From the NCBI GenBank assembly GCA_900555635.1, contig USLU01000027.1:1-61078 (forward strand): a DNA stretch of 61,078 nt, given 5' to 3'. The translations under genes and the position numbers were made by a program. This DNA comes from an uncultured Bacteroides sp. Lineage in GTDB: Bacteria > Bacteroidota > Bacteroidia > Bacteroidales > Bacteroidaceae. Positions 50,605 to 58,762 of this stretch are shown here, one piece after another. The notes beneath the pieces are model-generated. The model ran no database searches, was not told the origin of the DNA, and saw only the letters and a list, made by a program, of their open reading frames with translations. Within the stretch, counting starts at the first letter, position 1, and each line of letters begins with the position of its first letter.

Positions 50605-53247
50605 TCAAGCTTTCTTCAGTGAAGCGATGCTCTCTTTCAAAGAATTGATGATACTTTCGGCATCGGCCTGTTTCTTACGTTCCATTTCGAGAACGGCGGC
50701 AGGAGCATTGTTCACAAACTTCTCGTTGCTCAACTTCTTCAATACACCTTGCAAGAAACCTTCCTTATGTTTCAATTCAGCTTCCATACGGGCGATTTCG
50801 GCTTCTACATCAATCATATTACCCAGAGGTACTGCATATTCGGTAGTACCGACCATAAAGGCAACAGCACCATCGGCTTTAGCTTCTACGACGTTGATAG
50901 CCGAAAGGTTACACATCTTCACGATTACGGGATTCATACCTTCTACGGGGTTGGCACCGACAATCTGAAGTTCGAGTGTCTCTTTCATAGGAATGTTCTT
51001 CTGTGCACGAACCGTACGGACATTACTGATGATTTCCTTGGCTATTTCAAACTCTTGCAACAGAGGTTCGCTTGCAGCATCTGCTTCAATGGCGTCCATT
51101 TGATGAACCATCAGGCTCTCACCCGGCTTGCGCTCGCGCAACTGTTGCCAAAGTTCCTCGGTAATGAACGGCATGAAAGGATGTAGTAATTCGAGCAAAC
51201 GTTCGAAAGAGCCGAGTACCATACCGTAGATGAAACCATTGATCGGTTGACCGTATGCCGGTTTAACAATCTCCAGCAACCAGGAAGAGAATTCGTCCCA
51301 GAAGAGTTTGTATACTACCATCAATGCTTCACTCAAACGATATTTACTGAACAAATCTGCAATTTCGGCAGAAGCAACATCCAAACGCAGGGCAAACCAT
51401 TGTACTGCAATATGGGCATCGGTCGGAATAGCTACTGTACCTTCTCCATTCGTCCAGCCTTTAATCAAGCGAAAAGCATTCCATATCTTATTGTTGAAAT
51501 TACGTCCTTGTTCGCAGAGCGCATCATCAAAGAGGATATCGTTTCCGGCAGGAGCTGCAAGCATCATACCCATACGTACACCGTCGGCACCATACTTATC
51601 AATCAGATCCAGCGGGTCGGGTGAATTACCGAGTGACTTGGACATCTTGCGTCCCAGCTTGTCACGAACAATACCTGTAAAGTATACGTTCTTGAACGGC
51701 ATCTGACCTTCATACTCATAGCCTGCCATAATCATACGGGCTACCCAGAAGAAGATGATATCCGGACCGGTTACCAAGTCGCTGGTAGGATAATAGTATT
51801 TAATTTCTTCGTTATCCGGATTGTTGATACCATCGAACAAAGAGATAGGCCACAACCAGGAAGAGAACCACGTATCCAAACAATCTTCGTCTTGGCGGAG
51901 GTCTTCCATCTTAAGATCGGCATTGCCGGTCTTCTCTTTTGCCAACTTCAAGGCTTCTTCGGGAGTAACAGCTACTACATAACCTCCTTCGGGCAAGAAG
52001 TAAGCAGGAATACGATGTCCCCACCACAACTGACGGCTGATACACCAATCCTTGATATTTTCCAACCAATTCTTATACGTGTTCTTGTACTTGGCAGGAT
52101 AGAACTTCAATTCATCGTTCATTACCGGCGGCAAAGCCATGTCAGCAAAGTGCTGCATCTTCAAGAACCATTGCATAGAAAGTTTCGGCTCGATGGCAAC
52201 ATTGGTACGTTCGGAGAAACCTACTTTATTAGTATAGGCTTCAGTTTTTTCCATCAGTCCGGCAGCAACGAGGTCTTTCTCTATCTGCTCGCGAACATCA
52301 AAACGATCCATACCGATATACAAGCCTGCTGCTTCGCTGAGCGTACCGTTATCGTTGAAGATATCGATGCTCGGCAAATTGTATTTCTCACCCAGCATGT
52401 AGTCGTTTACATCGTGGGCAGGAGTTACTTTCAGACAACCGGTACCGAATTCGATGTCTACATAATCATCTTCAATAACGGGGATCACACGATTTACCAA
52501 CGGAACGATAACCTTCTTGCCTTTCAGCCATTCGTTCTTCGGGTCATTAGGATTGATACACATAGCAGTATCACCCATGATGGTTTCGGGACGGGTTGTA
52601 GCAACAACTGCATAGCGTCCTTCGGCATCACCTTCCACCATGTATTTCAGGTAGTAGAGTTTGCTGTGCTCTTCTTTATAGATAACTTCTTCGTCACTAA
52701 GGGCAGTCAATGCCTTGGGGTCCCAGTTTACCATGCGTACGCCACGGTAAATCAGACCTTTGTTATACAGGTCCACAAATACCTTGAGCACACTTTCGCT
52801 ACGCTTCTCGTCCATAGTGAACGCGGTACGGTCCCAGTCGCAAGATGCACCCAGTTTACGAAGCTGCTTCAAGATAATACCACCATGTTCATCGGTCCAT
52901 TCCCAAGCATGTTTCAAGAATTCGTCGCGGGTAAGGTCAGTCTTCTTGATGCCTTGAGCTGCAAGGCGGTTCACTACCTTTGCTTCGGTAGCAATAGATG
53001 CATGGTCGGTACCGGGCACCCAACAGGCATTCTTGCCTTCCATGCGGGCACGGCGTACCAAGATATCTTGAATGGTATTATTAAGCATGTGACCCATGTG
53101 GAGCACTCCGGTGACGTTAGGAGGAGGAATGACGATGGTGTAAGGCTCACGACCATCGGGTTTTGAACTGAATAATTTGTGGTCCAACCAGTATTGATAC
53201 CACTTTCCCTCCACGTCAGCGGGATTGTACTTACTTGCTAATTCCAT
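50605..53247 (-). CDS. valS: valyl-tRNA synthetase
   Basis: Class I aminoacyl-tRNA synthetase charging tRNA-Val. The HIGH-type motif is HMGH in IPPPNVTGVLHMGHMLNN; the KMSKS loop is KMSKSLGNSPDPLDL. The CP1 editing domain (TTRPETIMGDTAM, TPAHDVNDYMLG) and WISRQLWWGHRIPAY-type segment (DWCISRQLWWGHRIPAYF) are intact. The C-terminal ~70 residues (IDVEAEIARMEAELKHKEGFL) form the tRNA-binding coiled coil. The length of 880 residues is typical. Single gene with its own promoter and terminator. Confidence 0.97.
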   Translation of the reverse strand: MELASKYNPADVEGKWYQYWLDHKLFSSKPDGREPYTIVIPPPNVTGVLHMGHMLNNTIQDILVRRARMEGKNACWVPGTDHASIATEAKVVNRLAAQGIKKTDLTRDEFLKHAWEWTDEHGGIILKQLRKLGASCDWDRTAFTMDEKRSESVLKVFVDLYNKGLIYRGVRMVNWDPKALTALSDEEVIYKEEHSKLYYLKYMVEGDAEGRYAVVATTRPETIMGDTAMCINPNDPKNEWLKGKKVIVPLVNRVIPVIEDDYVDIEFGTGCLKVTPAHDVNDYMLGEKYNLPSIDIFNDNGTLSEAAGLYIGMDRFDVREQIEKDLVAAGLMEKTEAYTNKVGFSERTNVAIEPKLSMQWFLKMQHFADMALPPVMNDELKFYPAKYKNTYKNWLENIKDWCISRQLWWGHRIPAYFLPEGGYVVAVTPEEALKLAKEKTGNADLKMEDLRQDEDCLDTWFSSWLWPISLFDGINNPDNEEIKYYYPTSDLVTGPDIIFFWVARMIMAGYEYEGQMPFKNVYFTGIVRDKLGRKMSKSLGNSPDPLDLIDKYGADGVRMGMMLAAPAGNDILFDDALCEQGRNFNNKIWNAFRLIKGWTNGEGTVAIPTDAHIAVQWFALRLDVASAEIADLFSKYRLSEALMVVYKLFWDEFSSWLLEIVKPAYGQPINGFIYGMVLGSFERLLELLHPFMPFITEELWQQLRERKPGESLMVHQMDAIEADAASEPLLQEFEIAKEIISNVRTVRAQKNIPMKETLELQIVGANPVEGMNPVIVKMCNLSAINVVEAKADGAVAFMVGTTEYAVPLGNMIDVEAEIARMEAELKHKEGFLQGVLKKLSNEKFVNNAPAAVLEMERKKQADAESIINSLKESIASLKKA

Positions 53248-53290
53248 GTTTCTAAATCTATATAATTTAATTTATTGCGAATAACGGGCG

Positions 53291-53298
53291 CAAAATTA
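53291..53298 (-). promoter_or_regulatory. -7 box of valS
   Basis: The minus strand reads TAATTTTG, matching TAnnTTTG, 43 bases ahead of the valS start codon. No convincing -33 box. Confidence 0.45.
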
Positions 53299-53310
53299 AT
53301 GATTTATAAT

Positions 53311-53952
53311 TTAAATCTTGCCACCCTCCGGCTGTTTCTGCTCGCGGAAAGACAATTTATAACCTTCATAAAGAGCTATTCCGTAAAATACGATTGTCAT
53401 AGATGCCAGATTTTCCACCATTAACGATGCGACATCCTTATATTCAATACCGGTTAAAACTTCCCAAAATGATACTTCGTATTCTTTTGCTATAAGTCCG
53501 ATCATGGAGAAGAAATCTCCTAACACACAACTCAATAACGCTAAAGCAGCACCAATAATGCCGAAAACAGGTGTCACCCCTTTACCTTGGCGCATGGCAA
53601 AACCTACAAGAAATCCCACACCGATAGCCATATAACCAATTTGATATCCGGTAGAAATTGAAACAAGACTCCAAACTACTGCTCCGACGATGCAAGCTAT
53701 AACACCCAAGGAAACACCTTTCAATAAATTCTGCTCTGCCAACAGCTGATTCCTATCCAATTGCACGGAATAATCCTCAGGCTGCGGTGTAGGTGCCATC
53801 TTTTCCAATTCTTCATCTTTTTGATAATCGGCACATTCTCCCTGAAAAGCGGGAAGTGCATTGGTACGTTTACAAACTAAGCCTCTGCCTGTTACAAAAT
53901 CACGTGAAACACAATTGCGGCAATAACGCTCAATTTCATTTAATTCTTCCAT
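53311..53952 (-). CDS. membrane protein with N-terminal Cys4 motif
   Basis: A 213-residue protein of unknown function. The N-terminus carries four Cys (11, 14, 27 and 40: YCRNC, LVCKR, GECADYQ), a possible zinc or iron site on the cytoplasmic side. A charged linker precedes four hydrophobic segments (GVSLGVIACIVGAVVWSLVSI, IGYMAIGVGFLVGFAM, VFGIIGAALALLSCVLGDFF, and near 180 LASMTIVFYGIALYEGY). It resembles other short Bacteroidales membrane proteins with a zinc-ribbon-like start. It has its own promoter and lies 63 bases upstream of valS in the same direction. Confidence 0.75.
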   Translation of the reverse strand: MEELNEIERYCRNCVSRDFVTGRGLVCKRTNALPAFQGECADYQKDEELEKMAPTPQPEDYSVQLDRNQLLAEQNLLKGVSLGVIACIVGAVVWSLVSISTGYQIGYMAIGVGFLVGFAMRQGKGVTPVFGIIGAALALLSCVLGDFFSMIGLIAKEYEVSFWEVLTGIEYKDVASLMVENLASMTIVFYGIALYEGYKLSFREQKQPEGGKI

Positions 53953-54003
53953 AATTTTAGTGCTTTATGTTGTCGATAAAGTTGATTATTAACAGATTTT
54001 TTG

Positions 54004-54011
54004 CAAATATA
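54004..54011 (-). promoter_or_regulatory. -7 box of the Cys4 membrane protein gene
   Basis: The minus strand reads TATATTTG, a full -7 match, 51 bases ahead of the start codon and 34 bases from the divergent DUF3810 promoter. Confidence 0.55.
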
Positions 54012-54021
54012 GGGCTATTTC

Positions 54022-54053
54022 TTTATGTGACATTTATTAAATGCATATTTTTG
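54022..54053 (+). promoter_or_regulatory. promoter of the DUF3810 gene
   Basis: TATTTTTG (54046-54053) matches the -7 consensus; TTTA at 54022-54025, 20 bases upstream, is a plausible weak -33 box. The ATG lies 22 bases downstream. Confidence 0.6.
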
Positions 54054-54075
54054 TACCTATCAAAGAATATTGAAA

Positions 54076-55125
54076 ATGAGCAGTAAGCGGAAAATCAGAT
54101 ATGCAATATTAGGCGTACTATTGTTAGTTACATGGGCCACGCAACTCATTCCGGGCTGGGGAGAAGTCTATGCTCAGTCGGTCTATCCGGTTATTTCCTA
54201 CTGCTTGACTTCTTTTTCAAGGCTTATCCCCTTTGCCATAGGAGATTTGTTCATCTTCCTCAGTATTGTCGGAGTCATTGTTTACCCTATCTATGCCCGC
54301 TGTTTCAAGAAAAAGAAATGGAGAGGTATTTTACTGAACGATATGGAATATCTTCTTTGGGTGTATGTATGGTTCTATCTGGCGTGGGGACTCAATTATT
54401 CTCAAAAAGATTTCTACGGAAGAACAAAGATTCCCTATACTGCCTATACTCCCGACAACTTTCAGAAGTTTGTAAACTCTTATATAGATAGCCTGAATGC
54501 CTCTTATGTCAAAGTGACTTCTATCAATGAACCGTTAGTCCGCCAAGAGAGTGTGAAAGGTTATGACGAAATCAGTCCCACCCTAGGTGTACATCGTCCT
54601 CCCCACCAGTCTCCGCGTGTAAAGACCATGCTTTTTACGCCGCTTATATCAATGGTCGGCGTAACAGGCAGCATGGGACCTTTCTTCTGCGAGTTTACCT
54701 TGAACGGCGACTTACTGCCACCTCAATATCCGGCTACTTATGCTCATGAACTGGCACATCTTTTAGGTATTACCAGCGAAGCGGAAGCCAACTTCTACGC
54801 TTATCAGGTTTGTACCCGTTCGCAAGTACGGGGCATTCGCTTCAGCGGATATCTTTCTGTACTATCGCATGTACTTGGTAATGCCCGCCGGTTGATGAAC
54901 GAAGAAGAATACACCCAACTCTTCAACCGAATACGCCCTGAAATCATTGAACTGGCAAAAGCCAACCAGGAATATTGGATGGCAAAGTACAGTCCTATCG
55001 TAGGGGATATCCAAGATTGGATTTATGATTTATACCTGAAAGGAAACAAGATAGAAAGCGGACAAAAAAACTATTCCGAAGTAGTAGGCTTGCTAATTTC
55101 TTTCGACCAGTACAAACATTCTTAG
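54076..55125 (+). CDS. DUF3810 membrane metalloprotease-like protein
   Basis: Inner-membrane protein of family DUF3810. Start ATG 54076 (MSSKRKIRYAILG); a TTG two codons earlier was not used. Three hydrophobic segments lie in the first ~115 residues (YAILGVLLLVTWATQLIPGW, FAIGDLFIFLSIVGVIVYPIY, YLLWVYVWFYLAWGLNY). The soluble part contains YAHELAHLLGI, an HExxH zinc motif near residue 230, with EAEANFYAYQ about ten residues on supplying a third ligand (Glu), the gluzincin-like layout. Peptidase activity is likely by motif but unproven for the family. Single-gene transcript, 349 residues. Confidence 0.87.
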   Translation: MSSKRKIRYAILGVLLLVTWATQLIPGWGEVYAQSVYPVISYCLTSFSRLIPFAIGDLFIFLSIVGVIVYPIYARCFKKKKWRGILLNDMEYLLWVYVWFYLAWGLNYSQKDFYGRTKIPYTAYTPDNFQKFVNSYIDSLNASYVKVTSINEPLVRQESVKGYDEISPTLGVHRPPHQSPRVKTMLFTPLISMVGVTGSMGPFFCEFTLNGDLLPPQYPATYAHELAHLLGITSEAEANFYAYQVCTRSQVRGIRFSGYLSVLSHVLGNARRLMNEEEYTQLFNRIRPEIIELAKANQEYWMAKYSPIVGDIQDWIYDLYLKGNKIESGQKNYSEVVGLLISFDQYKHS

Positions 55126-55132
55126 GAAAAAC

Positions 55133-55164
55133 GTTGTTAACATTCAGTATTTTACGTTTCTTTG
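55133..55164 (+). promoter_or_regulatory. promoter of the OM barrel gene
   Basis: GTTG (55133-55136), 20 bases, TTTCTTTG (55157-55164). The TTTG core fits the -7 box, with TT in place of TA. It lies 32 bases before the ATG at 55197. Confidence 0.5.
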
Positions 55165-55196
55165 CATCCTCATAAATAACAAAAACAGCAAACACT

Positions 55197-55862
55197 ATGA
55201 AGACTTGTCTTAGATCGCTACTTTGCATTGCGGGAGCTGTACTGATCTCTTCATCCCTTTATGCTCAAAGCGAAAATCCAAAGAAATCAATGCTTTCGGT
55301 TCATGTGGGACCAACCTGGCAAGTAGGGTCTCAGATGGGACTTACCACTCTTGAAGATGCCTACGGCAAAGACCTGCGGAAAGGAATTGCCTGGGATGCC
55401 AGTTATTGGTATGTAGGCAAAGGACCTCGTGACAAAGGAGTAAGAATAGCACCGGGATTTCTATACCAAGGAAGTATCTATAAAGGCTCTTATGACACCG
55501 GAGCCGACAAAATACATATGCACTATATCGCTCCTCAGTTCGGAGTGTTCTTTATCCAGGAACATTTTCAGATACAAGCTGCTTCCGGCATCGGTTATCA
55601 GTTTTATAAAAATAAAAGTACCGTGTACAACAAACCGCGGGAAGTGGAAATAAACCGGATAGCGGGTAACTTTTCTCTCTCAGGAGAATATTTTCTGTCC
55701 AGGCAGATCGGTGTATCGGCACAACTGAACTGGCTGATATCCAGCGCAGACTCTTATAAGACCAGATATCATGACCAGACTTGGGAAGTTGAAAACCCCA
55801 AGTCCGGTTACGGATACTTCGGTCAACTCTCAGTACTCTTTGGTTTGAATTTTCATTTTTAA
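55197..55862 (+). CDS. small outer-membrane beta-barrel protein
   Basis: A 221-residue exported protein with signal peptide MKTCLRSLLCIAGAVLISSS and cleavage near LYAQS. The mature part alternates hydrophobic and polar residues as expected for 8-10 barrel strands (LSVHVGPTWQVGSQMGL, AWDASYWYVG, APQFGVFFIQEHFQIQAASGIGYQFY, LSVLFGLNFHF) and ends in Phe, the usual last residue of barrel proteins recognised by the BAM complex. Function unknown. It lies 13 bases before the lipoprotein gene, with which it forms a pair, and probably shares the transcript with mazG. Confidence 0.8.
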   Translation: MKTCLRSLLCIAGAVLISSSLYAQSENPKKSMLSVHVGPTWQVGSQMGLTTLEDAYGKDLRKGIAWDASYWYVGKGPRDKGVRIAPGFLYQGSIYKGSYDTGADKIHMHYIAPQFGVFFIQEHFQIQAASGIGYQFYKNKSTVYNKPREVEINRIAGNFSLSGEYFLSRQIGVSAQLNWLISSADSYKTRYHDQTWEVENPKSGYGYFGQLSVLFGLNFHF

Positions 55863-55875
55863 AGCAGAACACGAT

Positions 55876-56316
55876 ATGAAAAAGCTATTATTTCTCTTTA
55901 CATTGCTTCTTTTCTGTGCTTGCGATGAAGAAGACAAGTCTGTAGACCCTACAATTATGCCGGCAGCTACTACTACAGGCGAAAACACCTTAGGTTGTCT
56001 GATAGACGGTTGGATATATGCCAGTGGACGGTACGGAAAACCCCAAGTCACTGCTTTTACAGAAAAAGAAGATCACTACATAAGAATCGAATCACAAGTA
56101 GGTATATTCATCAATATGTCTTTCGTCCTTGTCAATCCTGCTCCAGGAGCTACTTGCAGCTACCAAAATGCCACTTTTGACGGTGGAGTGCTTGAAGATG
56201 GAGAAGCACACATTACCCGCATGGATGGCAGAGTCATCAGCGGTACTTTCTCTGGTGGCGGAGTTACCGAAGGCAGATTCGATGTCAAGTACCAAGAAAG
56301 TGAGGAAAGTAATTGA
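55876..56316 (+). CDS. DUF6252-like small lipoprotein
   Basis: A 146-residue lipoprotein; lipobox LFCAC with Cys16. The mature part begins DEEDKSVDPTIMPAATTTGENTLGCLIDGWIYAS; the TxGxNTxGCxxxG pattern is what I associate with DUF6252 proteins of Bacteroidetes. The rest is beta-rich (GVLEDGEAHITRMDGRVISGTFSGGG), and the final acidic tail is short (YQESEESN). Function unknown. It is 13 bases after the barrel gene and 13 before mazG, so all three are likely one transcript. Confidence 0.72.
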   Translation: MKKLLFLFTLLLFCACDEEDKSVDPTIMPAATTTGENTLGCLIDGWIYASGRYGKPQVTAFTEKEDHYIRIESQVGIFINMSFVLVNPAPGATCSYQNATFDGGVLEDGEAHITRMDGRVISGTFSGGGVTEGRFDVKYQESEESN

Positions 56317-56329
56317 TTAATCAATAAAA

Positions 56330-57121
56330 ATGCATACTAGAAAAGAACAAATGGAAGCCTTCGGGCGCTTCCTCGACATCCTCGACGAACTTCGCGAGAA
56401 ATGCCCGTGGGACCGCAAGCAGACTAATGAGAGTTTGCGTCCCAACACCATTGAAGAGACCTACGAACTTTGTGACGCCATCATACGCGATGACAAGAAT
56501 GACATCTGCAAAGAGTTGGGCGACGTACTGCTACACGTAGCTTTCTACGCCAAGATAGGTTCCGAGAGCGGTGACTTCGATATGAAAGATGTCTGCGACC
56601 GCCTTTGTGAAAAACTGATCTTCCGCCATCCACATGTATTCGGCAACGAGAAAGCTGAAAATGTAGGGCAGGTATTGGAGAACTGGGAACAACTGAAACT
56701 GAAAGAGAAAGACGGGAATAAAACCGTTCTGAGTGGTGTGCCCGCTTCCCTCCCCTCTCTTATCAAAGCTTATCGCATCCAGGACAAAGCCCGCAACGTG
56801 GGTTTCGACTGGGATGAACGCGAACAGGTATGGGATAAGGTAAAGGAAGAAATACAGGAATTTCAGGCAGAAGTAGCCCATATGGACAAAGATAAAGCGG
56901 AGGCAGAATTCGGCGACGTCATGTTCAGCCTCATCAATGCCGCCCGACTCTACAAAATAAATCCGGATAATGCATTGGAACTCACCAACCAGAAGTTTAT
57001 CCGACGCTTCAATTATGTAGAAGCCCACAGCATCAAAGAAGGCAAAAACCTGCATGACATGACGCTCGAAGAGATGGATAAACTTTGGAATGAAGCCAAA
57101 GCATTGGAACAAAAAAAATAG
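56330..57121 (+). CDS. mazG: nucleoside triphosphate pyrophosphohydrolase MazG
   Basis: House-cleaning enzyme that cleaves NTPs and dNTPs to monophosphates and pyrophosphate. Two MazG domains are visible: the first with LREKCPWDRKQTNESLRPNTIEETYE and KELGDVLLHVAFYAKIG (metal-binding Glu/Asp), the second with RNVGFDWDEREQVWDKVKEEIQEF and AEFGDVMFSLINAARLY. FRHPHVFGNEKAEN and the C-terminal KFIRRFNYVEAHSIKEGKNLHDMTLEEMDKLW are typical. The length of 263 residues equals the E. coli enzyme. Third gene after the barrel and lipoprotein genes; its stop codon is the first part of repeat locus D. Confidence 0.96.
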   Translation: MHTRKEQMEAFGRFLDILDELREKCPWDRKQTNESLRPNTIEETYELCDAIIRDDKNDICKELGDVLLHVAFYAKIGSESGDFDMKDVCDRLCEKLIFRHPHVFGNEKAENVGQVLENWEQLKLKEKDGNKTVLSGVPASLPSLIKAYRIQDKARNVGFDWDEREQVWDKVKEEIQEFQAEVAHMDKDKAEAEFGDVMFSLINAARLYKINPDNALELTNQKFIRRFNYVEAHSIKEGKNLHDMTLEEMDKLWNEAKALEQKK

Positions 57122-57198
57122 ATCATCTGTTTGGAATAAACAGATGATCTAATAGACCTCAACAGATGATCCGTTTCATGCAAACAGATCATCTGTTT
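57120..57198. repeat. four-unit palindromic repeat, locus D
   Basis: AGATCATCTGTTT (57120-57132) and AAACAGATGATCT (57138-57150) form a perfect 13-bp hairpin with a 5-base loop. Two more units follow: AACAGATGATCC (57161-57172) and the near-palindrome AAACAGATCATCTGTTT (57182-57198), then a short T run. It overlaps the mazG stop and lies before the convergent Spy-like gene. The first hairpin could work as a terminator, but the extra copies are not needed for that. A small stem CCTCTT/AAGAGG at 57213-57228 is separate. Confidence 0.85.
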
Positions 57199-57235
57199 TT
57201 ATATTACATATCCCTCTTATTAAAGAGGAGCCTAT

Positions 57236-57712
57236 CTACTTCTTTCCTTGCGGCTTCTTATGCGCTCCATTGGGCTGTCTCTTGTTCATGCCCTTCAACA
57301 GTTCACGGTGGAAACGCATCTCTGCCTTCTGCACCAGATAAATCTTCTTGCAAGACAGTATCTTCTTATATTTATCAAAATAAGTCTTGTCCAAGCGGTC
57401 GGAAGCAATGCGGGCATCGTATATGCCTTCCATTATCTCACCATATTGAGCGTCCGTAAGATTTTCATCTTTTCCCTTGCGAATCAACTGCCATACTTCG
57501 TCATTCAACTGCTTCTTGCGATCTTGCAATTCAAAGTAAACAGGAAAAAACTTAGCAGCTTCTTCTTTAGTTAATTCAGCTTTTTCTGTGATAAAAGCTC
57601 TTTGCTTGGCACGAAATTCTTCGGGAGACAAATGCTGATCTGCTCCATGACTAGCCCAAAGCAAAGGCATAATGCCACACATCATCACAAATAATACTAT
57701 TAGTTTTTTCAT
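57236..57712 (-). CDS. Spy/CpxP-like periplasmic protein
   Basis: A 158-residue exported protein (signal MKKLIVLFVMMCGIMPLLWA). The mature chain is almost all helix and highly charged: EFRAKQRAFITEKAELTKEEAAKFFPVYFELQDRKKQL, then NLTDAQYGEIMEGIYDARIA and KYKKILSCKKIYLVQKAEMRFHRELLKGM. The helical hairpin with LT-x-x-Q/E-like turns resembles Spy/CpxP chaperone-sensors of the periplasm, although the classic LTxxQ is only partly kept (LTKEEA, LTDAQY). It is the third gene after the ECF sigma and the small membrane protein, which suggests it is part of an envelope-stress circuit. This role is inferred. Confidence 0.75.
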   Translation of the reverse strand: MKKLIVLFVMMCGIMPLLWASHGADQHLSPEEFRAKQRAFITEKAELTKEEAAKFFPVYFELQDRKKQLNDEVWQLIRKGKDENLTDAQYGEIMEGIYDARIASDRLDKTYFDKYKKILSCKKIYLVQKAEMRFHRELLKGMNKRQPNGAHKKPQGKK

Positions 57713-57740
57713 TTCTTCAATCTGTTAAGTAGTTCTTTCC

Positions 57741-58106
57741 TTATTCAGCACTCGAGTCTGCAAGGTATACATATAATGAATAATCATCTAACATGGAATT
57801 ATCCACAGCCATGTTGATATACTCTATTTCAGTCTCTGACTCTTCAGCTGCTACACGATCTACAGCGGGTTTATGGTCGGTTGATGCTACCCGGATAATC
57901 AATGCTGCGCCAATAAACATGGCAGTCATATACAACCATGGTCTCACTTTCTGCCATGTCGTAGGTTCATTATGCACAGTGGCTACTTTTTCTTTCTCGG
58001 GAAGCCTGTTCATCACTTCTGAGGTAAGATTCTCAAAGTAACCATCAGGAACGCGGAAAGGATTCTCCGTTCCTATCATTTTCTGCAATTTATCTTCTTC
58101 TTTCAT
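57741..58106 (-). CDS. small single-pass membrane protein, candidate anti-sigma
   Basis: A 121-residue protein with a cytoplasmic start (MKEEDKLQKMIGTENPFRVPDGYFENLTSEVMNRL), one transmembrane helix near 55-72 (PWLYMTAMFIGAALIIRV) and a short acidic periplasmic end. The NPFRVPDGYFE motif occurs in many small Bacteroidetes proteins beside ECF sigma genes. The topology fits an anti-sigma factor, but there is no clear zinc motif (HxxxCxxC) or FecR domain. It lies 47 bases after the sigma gene and 28 before the Spy-like gene. Confidence 0.7.
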   Translation of the reverse strand: MKEEDKLQKMIGTENPFRVPDGYFENLTSEVMNRLPEKEKVATVHNEPTTWQKVRPWLYMTAMFIGAALIIRVASTDHKPAVDRVAAEESETEIEYINMAVDNSMLDDYSLYVYLADSSAE

Positions 58107-58153
58107 AAGCTTTCTCCTCTCTGTTTAATTAGACATCGTTTCCGGGCAAAGGT

Positions 58154-58708
58154 TTAAACCTCTTCGCCTAAAAACTTCTCTATTTTTTTCACGGCATGGT
58201 GGTAGGAGGCTTTCAAGGCGCCTACTGAAGTACCAAAGATGTCGGACATCTCTTCATACTTCATTTCCTGATAGTACTTTAGATTGAATACCATCCGTTG
58301 TTTCTCAGGTAAAGTAAGCAATGCTTTCTGCAATGCCTTTTGCACCCGGTCGCCCGAGAAGTAAGGATCACTCTCCAACTTCTGAAGTGCATCGGCTTCG
58401 GGGTCGTCCAACGATACGGTAGACGCAGCCCGCTGTTTGTTCAGAAACGTAAGGCATTCATTCAAAGCAATGCGATAAAGCCAGGTAGAGAGTTTCGCTT
58501 CTGCCCGGAAGTAGTCAATGTTAATCCATGCTTTAATGAATGTGTTCTGAAGCAAATCGTTCGCATCTTCATGAGAAAGTACCATACGACGAATCTGCCA
58601 ATACAGTTGCTCACTATATTGGGCGACAATCATCTCAAATCCCCGCTTCTGCGTACTTTCGTCCTGCAAGAGCTTCAGTACTTCGCGTTCATTATAGGAA
58701 GGGTTCAT
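58154..58708 (-). CDS. ECF RNA polymerase sigma factor
   Basis: A 184-residue ECF sigma factor of the RpoE-like type. Region 2: FEMIVAQYSEQLYWQIRRMVLSHEDANDLLQNTFIKAWINIDYFRAEAKLSTWLYRIALNECLTFLNK. Region 4: LPEKQRMVFNLKYYQEMKYEEMSDIFGTSVGALKASYHHAVKKIEKFL. Both are complete. It differs from the PUL sigma factor in having no FecR/SusC neighbours; it heads a three-gene transcript with a small membrane protein and a Spy-like protein. A -7 box lies 33 bases upstream. It probably answers a cell-envelope signal. Confidence 0.92.
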   Translation of the reverse strand: MNPSYNEREVLKLLQDESTQKRGFEMIVAQYSEQLYWQIRRMVLSHEDANDLLQNTFIKAWINIDYFRAEAKLSTWLYRIALNECLTFLNKQRAASTVSLDDPEADALQKLESDPYFSGDRVQKALQKALLTLPEKQRMVFNLKYYQEMKYEEMSDIFGTSVGALKASYHHAVKKIEKFLGEEV

Positions 58709-58741
58709 AGTTTTCTATTCGCATTATGGTATTTAGACGGT

Positions 58742-58749
58742 CAAAGATA
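58742..58749 (-). promoter_or_regulatory. -7 box of the ECF sigma cassette
   Basis: The minus strand reads TATCTTTG, a full -7 match, 33 bases ahead of the sigma start and 13 bases past the rnz stop. No clear -33 box. Confidence 0.6.
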
Positions 58750-58762
58750 GTAAAAGTTTAAT

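Noticed and set aside
51892..53166. Long open frame antisense to valS (424 codons)
   Set aside because: Shadow of the valS coding sequence; no promoter, no domain.
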